Source of the DNA: Bacteroidales bacterium
GTDB taxonomy: Bacteria > Bacteroidota > Bacteroidia > Bacteroidales > P3
Direction of reading: 5' to 3'
DNA: 32,429 nt
Assembly: GCA_024400495.1 (NCBI GenBank)
Contig: JAKSMR010000030.1
Span: 1-32,429 of the forward strand
The first letter of the stretch is position 1, and every line of letters starts with the position of its first letter. This document shows, piece by piece, positions 22,101-30,298 of this stretch. Made by a program: the position numbers and the translations under genes. The notes below the pieces were generated by a model that searched no databases, was not told where the DNA came from, and worked only from the letters and a program-made list of their open reading frames with translations.

Positions 22101-23528
22101 ATGATACTGATCGATGCATTACCTCAGGTAACCTCTTTTGCCAGCCCCTCGTCGTGGGCCTGGCTGGTGCAATTCTTCCTTATTGCCGTTGCCCTCCTGG
22201 TTGCCAATGTGATCCGTTGCAAAGTGAAGTTTATGAGCAAGAGCCTCATCCCAACAGCCCTCATAGCCGGACTGATGATCCTGCTGCTCAAACTTATCCC
22301 CTCTTTCAACGAGCTTATAAACAAACCCAGCATGGAGATCCTTACCTACCATGCTCTGGGTATTGGATTCGTGGCCCTGGCGCTCAAGAACAACAAGCTG
22401 GAGAGCCGTTCCACCACGATGAAGGTTACCGAGACAGGTGCCGTTACTGCTGCCACTTATGTCGTTCAAGGTATTGTAGGATTAGCTATCACCATCCCTC
22501 TTTTCCTTTTCTGGAACGATAAGGATTTCTTCTATTCCTCCGGTCTGCTCCTCCCTATGGGATACGGACAAGGTCCGGGGCAGGCTCTCAACTTCGGTAA
22601 CATCTATCAAGGTTGGGCGATGAACTCGGGCATCGGCTTTGCAGGAGCCGACTTCGGTTTGAGTATTGCTGCAATCGGGTTCCTCGTAGGAAGCATCATA
22701 GGTGTCGTTTATCTGAACTACCTGCGTCGCAAAGGCCGTCTTCAGGCAAAGAGCGGCGACTACAAGGAGGTTTATACACTTCAGGATTACGAGTCCGAAA
22801 ATGAAATACCCAACACAGAATCTGTCGACAAACTCAGCATCCAGGTCTGCCTGGTGCTCTTCGTCTATTGTCTGGTCTTCCTCTTCATGTGGGGTATAGA
22901 GCAGGCCGACCTGGGCAACTTCGGCACAAAGACTCTCAAGCCGCTCTTCTGGGGCTTCAACTTCCTTTGGGGAACGCTCTTTGGCGTACTGGTGAAGAAC
23001 GTCCTCAACCTCTTCAAGAAGAAGAAAATCATGGAACGAGAGTACATAAACAACTATATGCTCAATCGCATAAGCGGATTGTGTTTCGACGTGATGATCG
23101 TTGCTGGTACTGCTGCCATCAGCTTCGATAGCCTGCGTCGCATCTGGCTTCCCCTTCTTATCGTTTGTACCGTTGGCGCGTTGGCCACTTTCCTCTTTGT
23201 CAGAGTCTGTGCCAAGCATCTCTATCCGGGATACGAATATGAAGGCTTCTTCTCCATGTTCGGCATGCTTACAGGAACAGCCAGCAACGGTATGATTCTT
23301 TTGCGCGAGATCGATCCCAAGTTCGAGACGCCCGCCAGCAACAACCTCGTCCTTCAGACAATCCCCGCCATCGTGTTCGGATTCCCCATCCTCCTTCTGA
23401 TGGGCTTCGCTCCTCAGAGCTTCCACAACACGATACTTACCCTTGTCATCCTTGCTGTGATCGAGGTGCTCTTCTGTCTTTTTATCTTCCGAAAAAAGAT
23501 ATTCAGACGTAACCGCAATAACCAATAA
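22101..23528 (+). CDS. GltS-like sodium/glutamate symporter
   Basis: The 475-residue protein has about eleven or twelve hydrophobic segments and resembles the ESS (GltS) family of Na+/glutamate symporters. The first half contains LLLPMGYGQGPGQALNFGNI, comparable to the conserved GHGTG re-entrant loop of GltS, followed by FGLSIAAIGFLVGSIIGVVY. The second half contains FGMLTGTASNGMILLREIDP, the inverted counterpart loop. A cytoplasmic charged stretch lies between residues ~215 and 265. It is longer than E. coli GltS (401 residues), so the substrate is less certain. ATG 22101 is chosen since the upstream open stretch covers the 11-base periodic region. The giant T9SS protein gene begins 18 bases after its stop. 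Confidence 0.85.
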   Translation: MILIDALPQVTSFASPSSWAWLVQFFLIAVALLVANVIRCKVKFMSKSLIPTALIAGLMILLLKLIPSFNELINKPSMEILTYHALGIGFVALALKNNKLESRSTTMKVTETGAVTAATYVVQGIVGLAITIPLFLFWNDKDFFYSSGLLLPMGYGQGPGQALNFGNIYQGWAMNSGIGFAGADFGLSIAAIGFLVGSIIGVVYLNYLRRKGRLQAKSGDYKEVYTLQDYESENEIPNTESVDKLSIQVCLVLFVYCLVFLFMWGIEQADLGNFGTKTLKPLFWGFNFLWGTLFGVLVKNVLNLFKKKKIMEREYINNYMLNRISGLCFDVMIVAGTAAISFDSLRRIWLPLLIVCTVGALATFLFVRVCAKHLYPGYEYEGFFSMFGMLTGTASNGMILLREIDPKFETPASNNLVLQTIPAIVFGFPILLLMGFAPQSFHNTILTLVILAVIEVLFCLFIFRKKIFRRNRNNQ

Positions 23529-23546
23529 CCCAAGCCGATCGTAATC

Positions 23547-26500
23547 GTGAAAAAAATCAAAAGATATCTGTTGTTGATAATTGTGGCATTGGGTTTCTGC
23601 AACACCAATGCCAACGCACAATTAGTAGTTGCCGAAGGTTCCGATCTGATTGCCGAAGGCTGGACACTTGACTCTCTGATCCGTACTCATCTGTTGGGTT
23701 ATGGCCTTGATAGTGTGTGGAACATCACCTTCAACGGCAGCTCAACCGCGATGTGCAGCCGCATAGCCCACTACCGTCATCCCTCAAGTGCAGAACTGGC
23801 CTCGGGCGATTATCTGCCATCTACATTCCCGTTCACCTCGGGTGTCGTTCTCTGTACAGGCCGTCCATCTGAATTTGCGGGTCCTAACTATCAGAGGAAT
23901 ATGACAACCAATCGCGACGAGTTGTGTTCTCCATATGCATACGATGCGAATTTCTTCGCTAACATTGCCGGAGTCGATACCATTCCGGAGACAGCAGTCC
24001 TGGAGTTCGATTGTGTTCCTCGTTCTCCTGTGTTGCGCTTCCGTTATATCTTCGCTTCGGAGGAGTATCCTGCCGAAAATACCCGATTCAACGATGTGTT
24101 TGGTGTTTTCCTTCGTCCTATAGGTGGCTCTGATTCCAATGTCACCTATGTCCCCAACACCAACAGTCCGGTTTCTATCAACACGATCAACCAGAATGTC
24201 AACTCTCAGTATTATGTGGCAGAGCAATACTACACTATGGCGCAGATCGCTCGACTGTCGGAATACAATATCGGCTTCGACGGACGTACCATCCCGCTAG
24301 AGTCTGTCGTCAATGTGAACCCCTGCAAGCCCTATCATTTCCGTATTGCTATTGCAAACGTGGGCTCAAGTCATAATGAGTCTGCCGTTTTCTTCGAGGC
24401 CAACAGCCTAATGGTCGACACAATCTTCACAACCGACTCTGTTTCGATATGTGCCAACGAGCTACCTATCTTCACCTGGCAGAATCGTCATTATACCGGT
24501 CCCGCTAGCGATAGTGCCCACCTGATGTCGTTCTGCGAGATAGATAGTATCGTAACCTTCCATCTGGGTGTGCGCGACACAACATTCCTCGAGTTCAGCC
24601 CTACCGCTTGCGACAACTACACCTGGGCAAGTCGTGTATATGACCTATCGGGAGACTATACCACCCGTCATATTGGCGCAAACAGAAACTATTGCGATAG
24701 CGTGGTGACCATGCACCTTACGGTCAACTACACCACACACGACACAATCTGGGATACCTGCAGCCAGAACCAGCTGCCCCGACATTTCAGAGACAGGTCG
24801 TTTGTTACCGATCAGCACAATCTGCTGTTTGTGCTTCCCGGAGCCAACTCCCACGGATGTGATAGCATCATCCACTATAATCTGAAGATCTTCCCCAATG
24901 TTGTAACCCGCATCGACAGCACAATATGCCGGAACCAGCTGCCTATCACCTGGAGAGGCTACTTCTTCTCCGATGCCGGAACACGTAGGGACACGTTGCA
25001 CACCACACGAGGAGCCGATAGCATCGTTATCTATACGCTCCATGTTAACGAAAACTCAACCTCAATCATCAACGAATGGGTGATTGAAAACAACCTTCCT
25101 CGCGTTTTTAATAATGTATCCTTTTATAATGATACAACAGGAGCGATTATTACCATCCCCAACCGCAGAGGTTGCGACAGTATCATCACCTATAGCCTTA
25201 CTGTCTATAGAAATGTTTCCAACACAGTAGACAGCACCATATGTCGACCCAGACTGCCCTTCACCTGGAACGGACATCGTTTCACCAATGCCGGAACCGC
25301 TACGGTCACCTTGAGAGGAAACCATGGCGTGGATAGCGTCCTCACGATGAACCTCCATGTCAACGACACCTCGATGGGGCATATCTATGTTGGCGAATGC
25401 TACAACTACACCTGGTTCGGTACCCGATACACAACTAGTGGTAACAAATATCATCGTTTCCCCAATGGTAACGCTCAAGGCTGTGACAGTACGGTCGTGA
25501 TGCATCTCACCATCTTCCAGACCACTCGCCAGACAGTTCGTGATACTATTGTCGAGAATGCTCTTCCCCACACCTTCAACGGCAGAACCTTCACAGGTCC
25601 GGTCTCGGGACAGACCATCACCCTCACAGGTGCCAATGTGCATGGCTGCGATAGCGTGATCACCTATTATCTTACGGTACTGCTCAACAAAGCCGTAACC
25701 GTACCTCGTACCATATGCGAGAACGAACTGCCCTATACCTGGAATGTCACAGGTCCTACTCCTCACGATCTCATCTTCACGGCAGCAGGATCGCAGTCTG
25801 AGACGCTACTCGCTAGCGACGGAACCGATAGCGTTGTCACCTATCTGCTTCATGTCAATCCCAACACCCATTCTCAGGTTACAGAATTTATTGTCGAGAA
25901 TCAGCTGCCCTATACCTACCACGACAGCATCTTCACTACCGACGCTACCCACGAGACGGTAATCTTCCCCAACCGTAATGGTTGCGACAGTATTGTCGAC
26001 TATTCTCTCGTGGTCTATCGTAACGTCTTTGACACCATCGATAGCATTATCTGCAACAACAGTCTGCCCTTCGTCTGGAATGGTCAGACCTTCTCCGGCG
26101 ACGACACCTTGCAGGCTACCCTCGTTGGCAACCATGGCGTTGACAGCAACGTCACCATGCATGTCCATGTCATCTATACCTCCACGGGCGATACCAACAT
26201 CCAGAACTGCTACGGCTACGACTGGTACGGCAGCCACTATAGTGCATCTGGCAACTACAACCATGTTATCGTAGGCGGGAATGCCGTAGGATGCGACAGT
26301 ACGGTCACCATGCATCTCACCATCCACGACACCTCCCATCATACCGTAATGCAGACCGTCATAGAGAACAGCCTGCCCTATGTGTTCAACGGCCATTATT
26401 ACGATACCGTTGTTTCGGGAGACACCATCTGGATGTCCAATGCCGATATCCATGGCTGCGACTCTATCATCCATTTCTCGCTTAGTGTCCATTGGAACAA

Positions 26501-29500
26501 GCACACCGAGCTCTACGACACCATCTGCGAGAATTTCCTGCCCCACAGCTGGCCTCATCTCCATCAGTCTGCCCCCATTCACGACACCCTCGTTTTTGAT
26601 GCGGCAGGACTGCAATACGACACCCTCTCCGCCTATACCGGCGCCGACAGTATCATAGGCTACCACCTCTTTGTCGACACCAATACCCATTCGAGTGTAT
26701 TACAATATATATTAGAGAACGATATTCCTACCTATACCTATCATGGCCACGCTTTCGAGGGCGATACCAACACCACTATCATCATCTCCAACAACCGAGG
26801 TTGCGACAGCATCGTCAACTTCACTTTGCGCATCCGTCGCAACGTCTACGACACCATCGATAGTGTGGTATGTAACAACCATCTGCCCCTGGTGTGGAAC
26901 GATAGCGTCTTTGCTGTAGCAGGAAACAAGACGGCCAACCTTCGTGGTCGCGGATTCATGGGCGTGGATAGTATTGTCACGATGTTTGTCACTATTGTCG
27001 ACACAACCATAGCCGATACCGTCGTCTCTGTCTGCGACTCGATGCCCTGGTATGGAAACTACTATGCCGCCTCCGGCCGTTATCCCCACACCTTTATCGG
27101 GACGAATGCCGTCGGATGCGACAGCACGCTCTACCTCAACCTCACCATCCGCCACTCCAACGAGAGCCTCTATTACGACTCCGTTATCGAGAACAACCTT
27201 CCCCGTCTGTTCAACCACCACAGCTATAGCAGCCCCATTACCGACGACACGCTCTGCTTGAGAGGCGTCAACGCGGTTGGATGCGATAGCGTGATCCATT
27301 ACAACCTTGTGGTCTGGTACAACGACTCCACCTTCCTCGATACTGCCGTCTGCGAGAACTTTATCCCTCTCGTCGATTGGCATCACAACACCTTCACCCA
27401 GGCCGGTACCCAATACGACACCTTGTACACCATCCATGGCGCCGATAGTGTGCTCCACCTCAACCTTAGGGTGAAATACAATACCGACACCACCATCCAT
27501 CGCTATATTATCGAGAACGACCTGCCCTACACCTTCAACGGCCACACCTATGTTGGTGACACCATAGGCGATACGGTACTCATCTCCAATCACCTCGGTT
27601 GTGATAGCACCATCATCTTCACGCTCTCCATCTATCGTAATGTCTTCGACACCCTCGACAGTACCCTTTGCGAGAACTACCTGCCGCTCACCTGGAACAC
27701 CCGCACCTTTACCACAGACGACACCATGTCCTACTGCTTCATAGGTGGCGGTATGTTTGGCGTCGACAGCACGGTAACCATGCGAGTCCATGTGTTGAGG
27801 AACACCTATAGCACCTACTACGATACCGTTATCGAGAACAATCTTCCCCGACTCTTCAACGGCACCTATTTCTCCGATAGCATCTCCCATGCCACGGTCA
27901 CCATCACCAATTCCGCAGGCTGCGACAGCATCATCGACTACTCCTTGTTCGTATGGCGAAATGTCCGCACAGACCTCGACAGTACCGTCTGCCAGAACTT
28001 TATGCCCGTCGTTTGGGAGGATTCTACATTCGTCCCCAGCAGCCCCGTTCCGACCGTACCCTACACCCTCAGCAAGATGCGTCCTCTCTACACCATCCAT
28101 GGCGCCGACAGCTTGGTGTATACCCACCTGCTCATCAACCCCAATACCGTAGCTTCCATCTACGATACCATCGTCCAGAACACGTTGCCTTACATCTGGG
28201 AGAACACCACTTTCGTCTGGGGTGGACCTAGAGTGCAGGTGATGACTACCGCCAACGCCAACGGCTGCGACAGTATCGTCACGCTCAACCTCCATGTCTG
28301 GGAAAACGTATGGGCTACAGCCGACAGCACCATCTGCGAGAACTCGCTCACCTTCTCCTGGAACGACTCCCTCTTCTATCAGACCGATACCAAGGTCACG
28401 AAGATCTTCACCACCCATGGTGCCGACAGCACGCTTACCATGAACGTCACAGTTCATTACAATACCGCCAGCATCGTTTTCGACACCACAGTCGAGAACA
28501 GCCTCACCTACACCTACAACGGCTATCCCTTCGACGGCCCCGTTCAGGACTCTGTCATCATCTTCCCCAACGCCAACCAATGTGACAGTATCGTCGACTA
28601 CAGCCTCCATGTGTGGTGGAACATCCGCGATACCGTCACCTATACCACCTGCGAGAACAACGTGCCCATCACCATCAACGGCATCACCTTCACCCGTACG
28701 GGAGCGGGCACCATCATCCTGCCGTCCTACACAGGTGCCGACAGCATAGTGTGGACCCATGTTACGGTCAACCCCAACACCCATGGCACGCAACGCGACA
28801 CCCTCGTGGAGAACAACCTGCCTGCAAGCTATTATGGCCACACCTTCTATACCGATGTTGTCGACACAACGGTCTACATCCCCGGCTTCAACCATTGGGG
28901 CTGCGACAGCTCGATCAGCTACAACCTCAAGGTATGGCGTAATGTCTCTGTCGTGAACGACACCACGATCTGCCAGCACAACCTCCCCTTCATCTGGAAC
29001 GACTCCGTTTTCTCTAGCCAGGGAGTAAAGAACACCCAACTCCTCACCACCCATGGGGCAGACAGCATCGTCACCATGCGCGTCTTCGTCAATCCCGACA
29101 ACCAGTATACCGAAATTGTCCGCGCCTGCGACAGCTATACCTGGCCCAACAACGGCCGGGAATACACTTCCGACAACTTTACCGATACCGTGATGCTGAA
29201 GAACCGTTATGGATGCGACAGCCTTGTGACGCTCAACCTCTACATGCATTCCACCATATATGCCGAGCAGAGATACGATACCGTCTGCATCGACGCGTTG
29301 CCCTATCCCTACGAAGACACCATCTTCATGCCCGGAACCCAGTCTGGCGACTTCACCTTCACCTATACTTCCGTCAACCTCTGCGATAGCGTCATACCCT
29401 ATCATCTCTACGTCATGCCGTTGCCACTTATCGACGTCCACAAAGTCGGTTTCGTATGCGACCAATGGGCCTATGAGTTTATCGTCGAGCGAACCGACGA

Positions 29501-30197
29501 CATCGATAGCGTGACCTGGACCTCCCGTCCCGACGACCGCACTCTCGAGAGTCAGGCTCATCTCGACACAGTCTTTGTCGCTCCCAAGGAAGAGACAACC
29601 TATACCGTTACCGGAACCAACGAACGCTTCCAATGCACCAACAGCATGACCTTCAACGTTCAGGAAGTTCCCACTCTCCAGGCCCGCATCCGTCACAATC
29701 CTCCCTATGCTACTCCCGACCAGCTTGAGTTTGAGTTCTTCGACGTCAGCACAGGCCAGATCTCTCAACGTCTCTGGACCTTGCCCGACCTCGTCACCAG
29801 CGACGCCTATTTCCGCTACACCTATCCCACCCAATACGACTCCATCCTCGTCACCCTCATGGTTGAGGAGGACCGCTTCCATTGTCAGGATACCGTCTCC
29901 GAATGGATACCCTACAAGGGCGGCATCATCTGGGCCCCCGACGTGTTCACTCCTCGCATGGGCGAGAACAACCGCTTCCAGGTCAAGATGTATAACGTAG
30001 TCGATTACGCCATCTATATCTACACCCGCGAAGGCGCCCTCGTCTATTCGTCCACCAATATGAACGACTCGTGGGACGGCCACCACAAAGGCAAGCTCTG
30101 TCCTCAGGCAGCCTACACCTATCGTGTGGTCTACACAACCGTCGACGCCCCCAACACCCCCAAGTCCAAGATCGGAACCGTCACATTGCTCCATTAG
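23547..30197 (+). CDS. Giant T9SS-secreted repeat protein with choice-of-anchor L and type B C-terminal sorting domain
   Basis: The 2216-residue protein begins with a signal peptide ending ANAQ at residue 25. A choice-of-anchor L domain follows (about 40-285), with FTSGVVLCTGRPSEFAGPN and FRYIFASEEYPAENTRFNDV. Then come about 31 units of ~54 residues (about 292-1956), each running from an xCENxLPxxW-like or VIENNLPxxF-like start to a GCDSIV-like or GADSIV-like end. An Ig-like module (VGFVCDQWAYEF), a PKD-like module and a gliding-motility-type C-terminal domain (about 2127-2216, IIWAPDVFTPRMGENNRFQV to KIGTVTLLH) complete it. The last is a type B sorting signal for T9SS. The start is GTG, because an in-frame stop at 23526 leaves no ATG. 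A role in adhesion or as a surface filament is inferred. Confidence 0.93.
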   Translation: MKKIKRYLLLIIVALGFCNTNANAQLVVAEGSDLIAEGWTLDSLIRTHLLGYGLDSVWNITFNGSSTAMCSRIAHYRHPSSAELASGDYLPSTFPFTSGVVLCTGRPSEFAGPNYQRNMTTNRDELCSPYAYDANFFANIAGVDTIPETAVLEFDCVPRSPVLRFRYIFASEEYPAENTRFNDVFGVFLRPIGGSDSNVTYVPNTNSPVSINTINQNVNSQYYVAEQYYTMAQIARLSEYNIGFDGRTIPLESVVNVNPCKPYHFRIAIANVGSSHNESAVFFEANSLMVDTIFTTDSVSICANELPIFTWQNRHYTGPASDSAHLMSFCEIDSIVTFHLGVRDTTFLEFSPTACDNYTWASRVYDLSGDYTTRHIGANRNYCDSVVTMHLTVNYTTHDTIWDTCSQNQLPRHFRDRSFVTDQHNLLFVLPGANSHGCDSIIHYNLKIFPNVVTRIDSTICRNQLPITWRGYFFSDAGTRRDTLHTTRGADSIVIYTLHVNENSTSIINEWVIENNLPRVFNNVSFYNDTTGAIITIPNRRGCDSIITYSLTVYRNVSNTVDSTICRPRLPFTWNGHRFTNAGTATVTLRGNHGVDSVLTMNLHVNDTSMGHIYVGECYNYTWFGTRYTTSGNKYHRFPNGNAQGCDSTVVMHLTIFQTTRQTVRDTIVENALPHTFNGRTFTGPVSGQTITLTGANVHGCDSVITYYLTVLLNKAVTVPRTICENELPYTWNVTGPTPHDLIFTAAGSQSETLLASDGTDSVVTYLLHVNPNTHSQVTEFIVENQLPYTYHDSIFTTDATHETVIFPNRNGCDSIVDYSLVVYRNVFDTIDSIICNNSLPFVWNGQTFSGDDTLQATLVGNHGVDSNVTMHVHVIYTSTGDTNIQNCYGYDWYGSHYSASGNYNHVIVGGNAVGCDSTVTMHLTIHDTSHHTVMQTVIENSLPYVFNGHYYDTVVSGDTIWMSNADIHGCDSIIHFSLSVHWNKHTELYDTICENFLPHSWPHLHQSAPIHDTLVFDAAGLQYDTLSAYTGADSIIGYHLFVDTNTHSSVLQYILENDIPTYTYHGHAFEGDTNTTIIISNNRGCDSIVNFTLRIRRNVYDTIDSVVCNNHLPLVWNDSVFAVAGNKTANLRGRGFMGVDSIVTMFVTIVDTTIADTVVSVCDSMPWYGNYYAASGRYPHTFIGTNAVGCDSTLYLNLTIRHSNESLYYDSVIENNLPRLFNHHSYSSPITDDTLCLRGVNAVGCDSVIHYNLVVWYNDSTFLDTAVCENFIPLVDWHHNTFTQAGTQYDTLYTIHGADSVLHLNLRVKYNTDTTIHRYIIENDLPYTFNGHTYVGDTIGDTVLISNHLGCDSTIIFTLSIYRNVFDTLDSTLCENYLPLTWNTRTFTTDDTMSYCFIGGGMFGVDSTVTMRVHVLRNTYSTYYDTVIENNLPRLFNGTYFSDSISHATVTITNSAGCDSIIDYSLFVWRNVRTDLDSTVCQNFMPVVWEDSTFVPSSPVPTVPYTLSKMRPLYTIHGADSLVYTHLLINPNTVASIYDTIVQNTLPYIWENTTFVWGGPRVQVMTTANANGCDSIVTLNLHVWENVWATADSTICENSLTFSWNDSLFYQTDTKVTKIFTTHGADSTLTMNVTVHYNTASIVFDTTVENSLTYTYNGYPFDGPVQDSVIIFPNANQCDSIVDYSLHVWWNIRDTVTYTTCENNVPITINGITFTRTGAGTIILPSYTGADSIVWTHVTVNPNTHGTQRDTLVENNLPASYYGHTFYTDVVDTTVYIPGFNHWGCDSSISYNLKVWRNVSVVNDTTICQHNLPFIWNDSVFSSQGVKNTQLLTTHGADSIVTMRVFVNPDNQYTEIVRACDSYTWPNNGREYTSDNFTDTVMLKNRYGCDSLVTLNLYMHSTIYAEQRYDTVCIDALPYPYEDTIFMPGTQSGDFTFTYTSVNLCDSVIPYHLYVMPLPLIDVHKVGFVCDQWAYEFIVERTDDIDSVTWTSRPDDRTLESQAHLDTVFVAPKEETTYTVTGTNERFQCTNSMTFNVQEVPTLQARIRHNPPYATPDQLEFEFFDVSTGQISQRLWTLPDLVTSDAYFRYTYPTQYDSILVTLMVEEDRFHCQDTVSEWIPYKGGIIWAPDVFTPRMGENNRFQVKMYNVVDYAIYIYTREGALVYSSTNMNDSWDGHHKGKLCPQAAYTYRVVYTTVDAPNTPKSKIGTVTLLH
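24424..29416 (+). repeat. Coding repeat region of the giant protein, ~31 units with a five-unit super-repeat
   Basis: Units average about 160 bases. Type A starts with an ICEN-type Cys and ends GADS or GVDS. Type B starts with IVEN or VIEN (no Cys) and ends GCDS. Type C has a CYxYxW-like start and ends GCDS. Units 4-8, 9-13 and 14-18 each run A-B-A-C-B, starting near residues 451, 713 and 983. Units 19-22 repeat this without C, and 23-29 are plain A-B alternation. Confidence 0.85.
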
Positions 30198-30298
30198 CAG
30201 ACAGAACGGCCCAAGCTTTTGACAACACAAGATAACAAGAAAACACAAGTTAAGATAATCATATTAATAATAAATCCTAAAACACTCAAAAAACAATT

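Noticed and set aside
26712-30248. Open reading frame of more than 1170 codons on the minus strand, opposite the giant protein gene
   Set aside because: It mirrors the repeat units of the sense gene, has no recognisable domain or start context, and is low-complexity. The sense strand has a signal peptide, known domains and a sorting signal.
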